DNA of 64,000 bases from Hexactinellida sp. DTS-2022 (Eukaryota > Porifera > Hexactinellida). The DNA lies in NCBI GenBank assembly GCA_028753945.1, contig JAPNXP010000011.1, positions 4,216,001 through 4,280,000 of the forward strand, read 5' to 3'. Positions within the stretch are counted from its first letter, which is position 1, and the number at the start of each line of letters is the position of its first letter. Below are positions 1-10,879 of the stretch, piece after piece. The notes beneath the pieces are model-generated. The model saw only the letters and a program-made list of their open reading frames with translations. It did no database searches and had not been told where the DNA came from. The position numbers and the translations under genes were made by a program.

Positions 1-2541
1 CAACTTTAATCGCATCACACCTCCTCTTGTAAGTAGTGTAAAAATCCGAAGAAGATTGCCCCGCGCCAGATTTTGCATTAATTCGATTCGTGTTCTTTAG
101 TAAGCCGTTATTTACTTGAAAGGGATCTACCCATTGTAGATAGCCACCGCTCTTTGGCATACGACTATCTAATATATGAGGATATGCGCCAAAGTTATCA
201 CTGCAAGTTAAACAAGCAGTTATAAAATCAACAACTTTACCATCCTTATCGTATGTTAGATTTGCCCTTTTAACTTTGAATTGATCGGTATTAAATACAA
301 TGTAGATTGGATCAATCCCAATTTGCCTCGTTATTGCATAATTTAGTTGTGGAAATCTAAATTCACTTTTAATACCGTCAATTTCAATGGATAAGAAACA
401 GAAATCTGTATCCTTAAAATCTTCTTGAAGTGCTCCTTGAATTGCATGGAATTTCTCCTTATTTATGGTATCCTCTGACTCATAACAAGGCAACACCAAC
501 TTAGCAGAAGTACATTTCACGCCCTTGTAGAATCTATCTGGGACAAACTCTCTTCGAAACTGACCATACTTATTTTTGAGAGTATTTTGTGAATGAAGTT
601 CATCTGTGAAATCAGGATCCTTTTCTTCCTCAAACATAAACTGATGCCCCCAAAAACCCCTGGTTTCAAATGTTGGATCATTATCAGTAGCCATACTGTA
701 GATAACATGACCTTCGAATTCAACATTGAGATAGTATTTATTAACATTTTCGGTGTGTTTTGGTGGATTTGCTTTGCTTTTACCTTTTTTAAGTTCAGGT
801 TCAGATTTACTAGGCGCGAGACTATTCGTAAAACCTAAATAGAGTATCCTTATGCTTTCAATGACGTGCTTGAGCATGTATGCCACTCGATCTGCAATTG
901 GTTCCCGATCCTGTTCATTATCGATCCACATTCCGACACACGATTTTAAATCACTGAAAATATGTTTCTCCAACTCCAGACTCTGTTTGTAGAGCTTCGT
1001 TAATGTCAAAACAACATCATGGAACTTATCAAGTGGATTAAAAGTATATGGATCATTTGTGTTTGGAATGAATGGAAAACCTGCGGTCAACTTTCTTCCT
1101 TCCTCCTCAGTGCTCAGTTGAAAATAACTTAGAATTTCTCCTAACGGGTAAATTAAGATGGACATAATTGGGTAGAACTTAATGTTATTGTATCGCTGAG
1201 TTATTTGATAAGATTCATTTAATTCATCGGGGACAGCTATGATCGTTCCTTCTAATATCTTTAGAAGCACATGGTAAGCTGTATTGGTTAGCTCAACTAT
1301 TTCTATTGTTATTGGATGGTATACACAATTGTTAGGGCGTGGATGTGAGGGACGAGAGAAGTAAGCTGCAAATAAATCGGATTCTGCCTTGGCTTTTACT
1401 TCTATTCCTGCTTGCTTCATTAACATTGTATAATTGAGTATCATCATTAAGAATCTTGCAAAGTGCGAAGGGTCGATAAATTGTTCTTTGATAAAATCTT
1501 TTTTGTCGAATGGTAATGGAATTTTCGATAATTGTTCAAATCTCTCAGTCAGGTTAATTAATTCCAAAATATCTGGAACCAATTGTTCTAAATCTCCAAC
1601 TTCTTCTAAAATCTTCTCACAAAGTTCTATTATTTTTTTTTTGATTTCAACTATTTCATGCTCCCCTGGTACAACTACATTTTTAATCCATTCTAAAAAC
1701 TCTTTGATGATATCGTCGAAAAGTTTCCCACCTAATTCACCTTCTCCTTGTTCTTGAATTGTTTGAATATCTTTTAAACAAGAACTCAAATCTGTATAAG
1801 CTTGCTTCATTGGTGACATCCCGGTCTTAACATAGAACATTGAATTCCCAATTTGTTGATGGATATTTTCAAAACCTTTACTAATTGCAACGTATAGCTG
1901 TGAAATGCTGATATACTGAAAACCTTCTTCTATTTCGGGTTGAATTATATTAATGCTTCGGTTAACATCAGATTCATCAGAATATGGTTCTTCATTTTTT
2001 GCAAACATAGTAAGTGATTCCAAATTAAGTCTTACTAAGTCCGCCTTTTCCTCACAAGTTCCGATTGTAGATGGAAATTCAACTTTTTGCAGGTTTGGTA
2101 TGCCACCAATTGAAATAAGCATATCGCAGGCCATGCACATATGTTGCATCTCTTGTAAACAGATGATCATAAATTGTCTTTTATATTCCCGCCTTAATTC
2201 AGATATATAAGGAGCAAATAGTCCTGTAATCTTGGTAATTTCGCTATCGGCACTAACCTCGTCTGATGAATTTATTACACTAAAACAAGCAAATAGGTAT
2301 TCAAACATGACGGTCATTTCTAGCTCAACGGCTATTTGTAATGCATCTCGTAAGGATGGGATACTATCGATGTTGGTCAGCGCTATATATTTTTGACTTG
2401 TCAGCTTAAGTAATAGTGGGGATCTATTACTCAATTTCTCATGAATAGTGGAAATTAAATCAGGGTGAATCACATTAATCTTGTGAATTATTTTCGAATA
2501 AAATAGAGAATCTTTATCCAGTTGTTTTGCAAACAATTTTC
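1..2541 (-). CDS. Ferritin-like (VioB-type) large protein, copy 1, 3' end beyond window
   Basis: The minus-strand frame is open from about 2541 to the window edge and matches 37909-40449 almost base for base. I saw only scattered substitutions (for example near 1527, 1650, 1814, 1886, 1941 and 2350) and no frameshift. The N-terminal part (about residues 60-150) has two long helices with an Ala/Leu/Glu-rich first helix and a Glu-x-x-His motif followed by Gly-Gly-x-Pro. This is the pattern of the VioB-type ferritin-like domain, which in known bacterial enzymes sits in di-iron or related oxidative proteins. The rest has no recognised domain. There is no ATG at the 5' end: an in-frame TAA lies just upstream and an AG acceptor-like site precedes codon 1, so this is probably an internal or second exon. 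A candidate first exon is at 10331-10370. The last ~140 codons, seen in copy 2, lie outside the window. The function of the whole protein is unknown. Confidence 0.75.
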
Positions 2542-2704
2542 CTATTAGAAATTAAGTCCAGTAAATTGTTCGTACTAACGAGGTTCTACTGTATATTATT
2601 TGCACAACAACATAGTACTATTTTGAAATAAATCATGTAAGAAATCAGAATTTTCTTTTAGCAAATAAGAGCATTTGTAAATGAATTATCTTTAATCGAT
2701 CATC

Positions 2705-2866
2705 AGGGGCCGTTCAAACGTTACGTAACGCAAAAAATCACGAAGGTAGACAGTGCGCTATGTAATCCCTATATAAAGTTTTTTAACCATTTTATAATAC
2801 AAAATGTACGATCTGTCACACATTGAACACTCCCACTTGGAAAACGTAACGTTTGAACAGCCCCTT
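2705..2866. mobile_element. MITE with GGGGCCGTTCAAACGTTACG ends, copy 1
   Basis: The ends are inverted copies of a sequence beginning GGGGCNGTTCAAACGTTACGT. The length is about 160 bp and there is no coding capacity. It lies upstream of the ferritin-like exon, in what would be the intron. The same element is present at 40607-40766, so it predates the duplication. The superfamily is not certain. Confidence 0.7.
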
Positions 2867-3519
2867 AGTACAAGAACCAAGTCCACTTATTGTGAACAAT
2901 TTTTCGTCTGCTCTACGTAAAGGATTGTTTTCATCATGAACAAGCCCTTTTGTATTTTAAGTTGAGTTCTCTTATTATGAAGGTTTTCTTTTATGACCAT
3001 ATTTTTTGTCCCTTGAATGTTCATATTAAAAGAATCCGAGCTTTTATTGAGAATATCTTTATTTCCCCAATCGCTTTCCACATTTGTTAGTATTAATTAA
3101 CCGTTTAATTATTAATAACCGTGTTCGTATGAACAAAATTTCAGTCTAGTTTCCTCCTGGCTCACTAAATAGATCTATATAATATAATACAATATTATAT
3201 AGAATCCCATCTCAATTATATATAAGAGCCAAAAACGTGATATAACGTGATGCATGTTCTATTAAATTTTTAGATTTTATCTCTTAGAGTGCGCGAATTA
3301 TGTGCGATTAAGTGACTTTCAGGATTCTCGAAATGTGATAATGACGTCATAACTTGTCGAGGTGTGAGAAATTTTGAGTGAAAACCTAAAATTATTGACG
3401 GGTGCCAAAAATAACATTTGGAAACCGGAAACCTAATGCTTTAAAATTTTTTAAATTGGAGACTCTCAGCCTCCAGTTTTTATTCAGCACTTTGCGAGTT
3501 GCCCGTCCGGGTATTCTAG

Positions 3520-3725
3520 AAGTGTGTGTGTGTGTGTGTGTGTGTGTTTGTTTGTTTGTTTGTCCGGAATGTATTAGAGTGATGGGGGAATAGAAACCGC
3601 ATTTACAATTTAAGATATAGACTAAGTTCCAAATGTTATAATAGGTAAACAAGCATGCTGATTTCGAATTTCGCATTTTGAAATTTATAATATGAATATT
3701 TGTTGTTGTTGAATACATAAATAGG
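3520..3725 (+). repeat. Dispersed repeat with (GT)n/(TTTG)n head
   Basis: A GT tract passes into TTTG repeats, then TGTCCGGAATGTATTAGAG, then AT-rich sequence with TTTGTTGTTGTTG. Related copies lie at 41985-42365 (direct) and 7655-7930 and 44455-44975 (inverted). All keep the same order of modules, so this is one interspersed family rather than independent microsatellites. Small frames across the GT tract are not genes. Confidence 0.7.
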
Positions 3726-3884
3726 CAGTGTTCCCCCTAAGCCAAGTTATGGGTCTCATTCGACCGGCCTCGTGCCAGCTTCATCGACTGATAAATTTCA
3801 AAAGGACAATAAACGGCTGGAGAATACGACAATTTTCTAAAAGGCGTGCTTTTACTATGCTTTCAAAAGGTTACTACATTAAAG

Positions 3885-3967
3885 TACGAGCCCTTCGGTC
3901 TCGGTCGCTTCTCGGCGGATCACTCTCTCACAAAAGTCGCTTCGCGACTTTTGTTCGTTCGTGTTAG
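3885..3967. repeat. Cluster of TTC-loop hairpins
   Basis: This region contains GAGCCC-TTC-GGTCTC at about 3887 and a perfect 11-bp stem with a TTC loop at 3930-3954 (core AAAGTCGC/GCGACTTT). A close copy of the block lies at 44995-45075. See the finding on the hairpin family. Confidence 0.65.
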
Positions 3968-4924
3968 CAGTGGCGCCCAAGTTTCCAAAATGTCGGGATG
4001 GGGACTCACTTGATTTGTGCTAATATTTAATAGGAAAACACGGGCGTCGCACGGCTCTGAAAACTCTCCGGCCAAACAGTTAAAGTGGTCCGGCCATAAC
4101 CGGACCCTCCTATATAATATAGTAGAATAAATTAAAACTGGTCCGGCCATTGCCGGACCAGCCGGACCGCGTGCTACGCCTATGTTATATATAACAGCAT
4201 AACCACAATTCTCTAAATTTAAAATTTAAATTAGATATCAATAGTTTAAAATAGCCTAATAATGAATCCATACTCGTAATATAAATTCTAGCTATTTACT
4301 CTATTTGGCGGAAGTTCTATTATAAGTGCAAGTTTAACTCTACTATATTATTAGAAGTAATTATGCCGCACAGAATTTACGTTATAGATTAAATTCTTTA
4401 TTCTATAGATTTTCAAATAATAACTCGATTTTATGAGAATTTTGCATTATATAATTATTAACTCTATAACTTTGTATTAAAGTTGAAAATCGACACGGCA
4501 TAATCACAAGAACAACTAATAAGGATCATTTTTTAGGGAAAGATTTCGCTCCACGACTAATGCATTTTGAGATATGCTAAGGTATTCAAAGGTCACTCCC
4601 AGGAAATTTTGCGGATTATTTTTTACAAAATGTCTGCGATTTTGACCTCTAGTGGCGTCAAAAGGTTAAAGAAATGTCAGAATTAAATTTTTCTTTCGGA
4701 TTTGGATAGATAGCATCTTATAGTATATTTATAAATAGTAATAGATTAAATGTTGCCATAGTTGATTTCCTGAAATCGACATTCCATCTCCTTAATTGTG
4801 TTTGTAAGTAATCGCAGATTTCCTCCATTCGATAGATTCTCGGGATGGGAATCCATACATTCCCATCCCAGGAAAAATCTCGAGATGGGGGCCCCATCCC
4901 AGAATGGCAAGTTGGGCGCCAGTG
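3968..4924. mobile_element. 957-bp TIR element with 5-bp target duplication GTTAG
   Basis: The ends read CAGTGGCGCCCAAGTT and, inverted, CACTGGCGCCCAACTT. GTTAG flanks both sides (3963-3967 and 4925-4929). The uninterrupted sequence CGTGTTAGGCACTACGCG is preserved at about 45067, where both flanks continue into each other. No transposase frame is seen, so it is non-autonomous. The superfamily is not assigned. Confidence 0.75.
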
Positions 4925-4929
4925 GTTAG

Positions 4930-5302
4930 GCACTACGCGATACAATTAACGGCCGCTTCGCGGCCTTTCCCTTCCCAAAAAGCTATAATATTACCAATGA
5001 GTTCACCTGTGGTTAGTGAATTATACACCATTACTTAATAATGCGTACCTAAAATTCATTTTGGGTTGTGATTACTGTAATTTTTTGGGGAATTATGTTG
5101 AGTAAGTTATTCTCATTGCTCAATAGTTATTAATTATTAGTTAATTAATAGCTCAATAATTATTAAGGATAGCTCGTTCAGCTATATTAAAAGGTTCAGC
5201 TTGTTAGTTCAAATAAATTGAGACCTGTGGTTGGTAAATTATACGCAATTAATTATTTCAGTAAATTGAATTGCAAAGTAATTACTCACTTTGGGTGTAA
5301 TC
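4930..5302. other. AT-rich intergenic stretch with a GC hairpin
   Basis: A perfect hairpin GGCCGC-TTC-GCGGCC lies at 4951-4965, in a context shared with 45075-45115. The remainder is AT-rich sequence without a convincing gene. Confidence 0.5.
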
Positions 5303-5525
5303 TCTCCATAATAATGGTTTAACAGGGCCGTAGCCACTGGTCAGGTTGGTCAGGTTTCAACCTGACCACTTTTGGTTTGATTAATTTCCCAATATGGCAC
5401 CACTCGGTCAGGTTGGTCAAATTAACCTGACCACTTTGATTTTGGTGGCTACGGCCCTGTTTAAAGATGAGAATAAGACCGCTTCGCGGTCTTATTCTCA
5501 CCATTAAACCATTATTATGGAGAGG
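5303..5525. mobile_element. Nested palindromes: outer inverted repeat enclosing a 137-bp MITE and a 15-bp-stem hairpin
   Basis: The outer arms (TCTCTCCATAATAATGGTTT at 5303 and its complement near 5505-5525) enclose two things. One is an element at 5323-5459 with ends CAGGGCCGTAGCCAC/GTGGCTACGGCCCTG and internal inverted copies of GGTCAGGTTGGTCA. The other is a perfect hairpin at 5468-5500 (stem TGAGAATAAGACCGC, loop TTC). TTTAA flanks the 137-bp element on both sides. Confidence 0.75.
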
Positions 5526-5529
5526 TAAA

Positions 5530-6060
5530 TCTAGGGTTGCAAAATATTTTATTTATAAATAGTAATAAAGTTCTACATCTCAATAAACAATTATTTTTGC
5601 AGGAGCTGGGTTAGTTAATTATTTAATTTAATTGATAGCAATAATTAACATAATAAATTTCATCGTTAGGAAATCCTAGATTACTTAATTAATTTCATTT
5701 CTAGTAGAAATCCTAGGTTCCATTGATATTCTTATATAGAAGCCAATATGTAGGTGTAATAAATAAACAATGCATTAGAACTCTAAGGCTAAGCGCATTC
5801 TTGTTAACCAAACAAATCAGATTGATAGTAAATATTATGGGATACTTATGTGATTGACGTAATCTAAATACATCACGAATAGAATTAAACTGATGGAAGC
5901 CAAACTGGATTAACCAAGTATGCAATTTAGGAAATATTGTAGGTGAAGATTAAATCATCAAACCTCAATATGTACAATGATGCAGCAATTAGAGGTTACA
6001 TTTTTGCTATTGCCTGGCTCAGATTTAAAGCGAAAATTCTAAAAATATCTAGAGACATGC
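5530..6060. other. Intergenic, no feature recognised
   Basis: AT-rich sequence with short open frames only. None shows a recognisable domain or codon pattern. Confidence 0.4.
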
Positions 6061-6089
6061 AATACATTCTGTTTCATAATGTGACAAAT

Positions 6090-6785
6090 TATTTGTCGAT
6101 TGAACCAAAAGTGTAAGAGCTGAATCCAAATTAGATCCTACGTGACGTCACATTCCCATAAATTGGTATACGTGTGTCTCATGGTATGTTGTGTAATTAT
6201 CGAAAATTGTGGGCGAATCGAATAAAAACTGAATGAGTTATCCCCAAATATGTGCGTTTATGACGTCATAATCCCGTTATTTCGCTTAGAAAACCAATAG
6301 ATCGTTGTCAGCGTGTAAAATTATCCCTACATGCCAATTTTTAGCTTTCTAGGACTCGTAGTCTTTCCTATTAATTCTGGACAAACACACACACAAACAC
6401 ACACTTGCACTTTGCTATACCTGTGTTGGTACGATACACTATTTATGGTTGATTAGTGTAGGGACTAATTAATTAATCAGAAGAAAAATGGGAATTCGTG
6501 AACTGCTATCAGGTGTAGAAATTTAGTGTACGTCTAATGCTTTGAATTTTTACAGATCGGAGCAAAATTGGGAAGCTAGTACAAAATATCTGTTTTTCGC
6601 AACTATGACGTCACAATCCCGTTATTTTGTTTCAAAAACCAATAGATCGTTGTCGCAGTATAAAATTACCCTAGGATACAAATTTTCAGCTTTCTGGGAC
6701 TCGTAGTCTTTCCAATCAATTCTGGACAAACACACACACGAACACACAGACAACAAATCCGCTTTTAATATACAGATAGATAGTC
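6090..6785. repeat. Dispersed repeat, two tandem diverged copies with CA-rich tails
   Basis: The segment 6398-6785 is closely matched at 45385-45780 (same orientation), from CACTTGCACTTTGCTATACC to a CA-rich tail ending in CGCTTTTAATATACAGATAG. A more diverged version of the same 3' part lies at 6100-6410. The tails end in ACACACAC microsatellites. The element class is not identified. Confidence 0.7.
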
Positions 6786-8338
6786 CCGATTGTATTGAAA
6801 TTTTCAGTGCAGCTAGTACTTATTGTATACGGTTCAAAAACAGTATAATCTCAATTTATGAAATGTTCAGAGAGCGGCCTTAATTTTTCAAAATGATTTC
6901 CGGAGGCCCTTTTGAATTTGTCGCTATAAAAAGTTTGCCCAAACCTTCCAGACCGGCATGGGAGCTTAAATCGCGAGATATATCCTAAAGTATCAGAATC
7001 AGGCATAAAACTTAACTAGCCAGAGGTTGGTCACGGAATCTTAATTTTTGACCCCACTAGTACCATCATAATTGAATTTGAAAACTTTGCTTAAGTTCAG
7101 TATAAATGAAAATCATGTACCCTCGGCCTCTGGTAAGTAGTAAATACGTATTATCTGTTTGTACTTACTAACTGAATTAACCTTAGAAATAAGGCTTATA
7201 GTTCCGGGATTTCGGATTAAGATACTATCTTTCTCGGATTATTTATACAAGGTATGTATGATATTTACTGGATTAATATTAAACATAGTCGTCTTTATTA
7301 TACCAGCTTAGTTCTCAAACACTAAGTATGAAAAAGAATTTCTCATTTGCAAATTTATAATATGAATATAGTGAAGAGATGCACCGTACATGGCCGAATC
7401 ATGGGTCTCTGGGATCATAGGCTGGGTAAAATTAGGGGCCCCCTCCCCCCTTCAATCAAAATATGGATCACAAAATAACTAGTATATTTAATTGTATGAT
7501 CACGATCCCTTCGGTCTCAAGTTAACTGGCGCTACGCGGCCTTACTCCTGATCAAACAATAAATTACATAGTTTGTTAATAATTGTCTTAGTCATATACA
7601 TCCCTTCAAGCATTTTGCATACTCACAATATGTTACGTAAAACCCAATGAAAGCCTACTTCTGGGTCGATTTTGAATTTTAATTAATTTGTTCACCTATT
7701 TGTGTAAACAACAACACTAACAACAACAACAACAACAATTATTGAAATTAGAAATTTGTAACTGCGAAATTTGAAATCAGCATACTTGTTTACCTATTAT
7801 AAAATTTTGAAGTTAGTGTCTATCTCAATTATAAATGCGGTTTCGATTCCCCCATCACTTTAATACACCCGGCAAACACAAACACACACAAACAAAGAAA
7901 CAATCGTGCTTTTAATATATAGATTGTAATTTAATTACTTATTAGTAGGCCAATAATTACGTTTTGATAGATCAACAATGTATTAATTAATGTAAAAACT
8001 TACGACGAGCAGATTATATCGGGCCCCCAGAATCGACGGGCCCCTAGGCTGCAGCCTACTTAGCCTATTGGGTGATCCGGCCCTGGCACCGTATCCACTT
8101 TTTTAGATCCGGTCGGATCTGGTGCATCCTTAAACTAACGTTATAACGAAGTACTTGGGATCTGTAATTCCTTCGTTATATCTGGATAATAATTAATGCA
8201 TTTAGTGCTTGGGGGAAAATCTCCATTTCGTTAACAGCTGTTATTTCGTTATATCCGACTTTGTTACAACAGGAGTTCACTGCATTTATTGTTATCATTG
8301 ACACTTTGTGACAAAATAGGCAAACAAGTTGTCATATA
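6786..8338. other. Intergenic region with an inverted dispersed repeat
   Basis: This contains an inverted copy of the GT-headed repeat (about 7655-7930, ending in CA-rich sequence) and a short CGCTACGCG hairpin near 7527. GC-rich patches near 7430 and 8020-8090 may be the ends of an older element. No gene is supported. Confidence 0.45.
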
Positions 8339-8511
8339 CAGTGGAGTTCGCTTAATAGCAACCCGTGTTTGGCACTACATCTGGTTACTAATGGGCGAAG
8401 TTGCTAATATGGAAATGAAATTAACAGTATTATCACGCTTAGGATCTGAAAATCGGTTGCTAATAAAGCAATATTGCTAATAGGGGAGTTGCTAATAAGC
8501 AAACTCCACTG
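8339..8511. mobile_element. pogo-like MITE, TA target duplication
   Basis: The ends are CAGTGGAGTTCGCTTA and, inverted, CAGTGGAGTTTGCTTATTAG. TA lies on both sides and the length is 173 bp. pogo-type Tc1/mariner elements have CAGT-starting ends with a TTCGCTTA motif and TA targets. The short open frame across it is incidental. Confidence 0.8.
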
Positions 8512-8519
8512 TATTATAT

Positions 8520-9540
8520 GTACTTCACCTAAAGACTAGTTTTCGACAAATACAGGCCAAATGTATTTGAACAACAATAAATTGTATTTAGACATTTGAG
8601 GTTATAGTTACACCAGCATAATAACATTAGTAGATGCTACAAAATGGCTATTTACATGAAACGATATGTGAAGTAATATAAAACTTCAAAATTTTTGATT
8701 TTACATTTTTATGGAGGCTTTAAACTCATAAAATATATAATTAGCTAATTAAATAATTAATTTGTGATCAATAAGTTGCCATGAGAATATTTTAATTCTG
8801 ATAGCAGATTTGAATTCCATATGGTTAAATTACAATAGGTGCATAATTTCAAATCAATCCGAATATTTTATACTGTGATACAGCATATTTCCATTTGTGC
8901 CACTTAGGCCACAAGTGGCACGTGGCAGAAATACATATGCCACTTCATTGATATTTGCTAAATTGAATTGAAATCAAAAATTTTTGTATTGTATATCAAT
9001 AAAAAGATATTCATAGACATTTCAGAGTAGTTTAGACTGCCGTTAATAAGTTACTATACGAGTACTGTGTGTGCATTAAAATTCCTATTATTGAAATACT
9101 TTGGCTTGTTAGTGAATACTGGTTAATGCATTTGCTGAATAGAACTTGTTTACTGGAAAATATGATAATGTTTGTTGTTAAGTTGAAACAACTAATAATA
9201 AACAAATTTCAATGAATAAACGAGACGCGTGGCGGTTTAGTGATCATACAATTGAAATTTTGAATACTTATTCAATGTTATAACTGTTGTTAATTTAATT
9301 AAGTCAATTAATTAAGACAGGAAGACTATTAACCAATGAAGTATTGGACCTTGGGATTTAGAAAGAAACCACGGGATTCAATTCCCAGAAATATATCTGG
9401 TTCTAAGTTCTAACCCTATTTACATGAAAAATATTTGTATTTTCACTATTTTGTAAGCATGGTTTGAAAAAGTGCAACTTATGTGCTGCATAAAGAAACC
9501 GACTAAGTGTGATTACTGGTATAAATTAAGCGGGAACGAA
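8520..9540. other. Intergenic, no feature recognised
   Basis: AT-rich unique-looking sequence. I see no supported gene, long inverted repeat or satellite. Confidence 0.4.
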
Positions 9541-9559
9541 TTTGCTATGGAATAGAGAA

Positions 9560-10035
9560 ACCCATGGCCATGGAATTGATCTACACTCTAAATTTAGTCC
9601 TGAACTAATTGTTAAATGAACAATTTATGACCGGAATCAAATTGCAGCCGGAACAAATATGTCAAAACAAAACAAAACCAACAAAGAAACAAACAAATGA
9701 ACAAAAGTTGTTGATACTTTTCTTAGATATTCTAAGTTGTTTATAGATGGGTATTTCCAACACCCATGCAAATTTTAAGTATGTGCCTCTTAGCAATTCC
9801 TCAATCAATTCCGGACAAAAAAATTATTGAGTATAAATATACAAGATAAACCTCTGTATTTGGCAGGTTAATTATCTACGTATATGATAAATTAGATAAC
9901 TAATTTAATGTTTGCTAACTATAATAATAAATATTATAATAATATAAACCATAATTTTAAACAATTGAAGCCACAAATGGTAAATCGCCTACATCTCCCG
10001 CGGGAGATGAGGCGATTCGAGTTCGACAACATCTC
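9560..10035. repeat. Block B, inverted relative to its copy at 47580-48055
   Basis: This runs from CATGGAATTGATCTACAC to the palindrome CATCTCCCGCGGGAGATG and is the reverse complement of 47580-48055. The sequences on each side (9500-9560 and 10060 onward) instead match 48125-48185 and 48290 onward in direct orientation. B has therefore been inverted and moved in one of the two loci. Confidence 0.75.
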
Positions 10036-10059
10036 CTATAACATATATATATTTATTTT

Positions 10060-10682
10060 AATATTTATGCATTTCTATAGATTGCATAATTTTTGCATGA
10101 AGCCTCAATAAAATAAAATATATAATCAAATAAAAAAATGTATGTAAATGTAAATGCTATTCTGGTAGATACGATCATACGAAAGGAGCTCCAAAGGAAC
10201 GTGCTCCAAAAATTGAGGAGCAATTTATTAATAAATAATTATTATTCCAAATTATTCTATTTTTTCGATATATTATACTGAATGGATATATTTAGAAGTT
10301 ATTAAAACATATAAAGTTAAAACTACTCACTTGGTTCAGGAGCTGGCTCTTTAGGTAAGACAGTTGCCATTCTTTCTATATTTACATTTTATAATTTAGT
10401 AAATTATCATGAGAATTTAATATTATTAATGAGTATTAACCTGGGCGAATATGAGGCTAACAGCAGCTTGTTAAGTGTCTTGCAACAGGGTAGTGAAGCT
10501 AATAAGAAATTATAGCTGTGAAGGAATTGAAAAAATTTCAATCATTACTAATCAATAGGTTATCGATTCTAGCAGTGTTTATTAAGGATTCCAGAGAGTA
10601 TTTGACTATTGTTGCTCAAAGGTATGCGAAATTAAACACTCCCATAGACAAAAATTTGTATTACCAATATGGAATGAGGCCT
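10060..10682. repeat. Block C, left part, interrupted by the 20-kb element
   Basis: Matches 48290-49140 in direct orientation at visibly high identity. It breaks at AGGCCT (10677-10682) and resumes at 31045. It contains the candidate first exon at 10331-10370. Confidence 0.85.
10331..10370 (-). CDS. Candidate first coding exon of the copy 1 ferritin-like gene
   Basis: On the minus strand, ATG opens a 40-nt frame (MATVLPKEPAPEP plus one base) followed by the donor GTGAGT. The acceptor of the large exon at 2541 leaves two bases before its frame, so the phases 1+2 join to a codon. The same exon, one residue different, lies at 48790-48829 upstream of copy 2. No transcript evidence is available, and other intervening exons are possible. 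Confidence 0.35.
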
Positions 10683-10879
10683 GTTGTATAGGATTCTGAC
10701 CCGCGTAGGATTCTGACCCGCAATACAAAATTGTAATAGCAAATCCATGGTGCGGGTCAAAATCCTACGATAGTTATCCGTAGGATTTTGACCCGCATTG
10801 AATATATTATATCAATTATGATTGTATTATCGAGCCTATCTCGGTTTTCCACAATATGATTATCGCATAGCTATGATTA

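Larger units (their letters stand above)
1..3245. repeat. Recent 3.2-kb duplication, copy A (partner 37909-41150)
   Basis: This block and 37909-41150 align in the same orientation (offset 37908 in the coding part, 37901 after small indels). The alignment covers the coding exon, the acceptor site, a short MITE and about 380 bp beyond it. It stops at about 3245/41150, after a shared run of TA-rich sequence. The left boundary is outside the window. Confidence 0.9.

Noticed and set aside
3392..3718. Frames through the GT/TTTG tract
   Set aside because: Low-complexity translation in a dispersed repeat. The same happens at 41865-42050 and 44890-45090.
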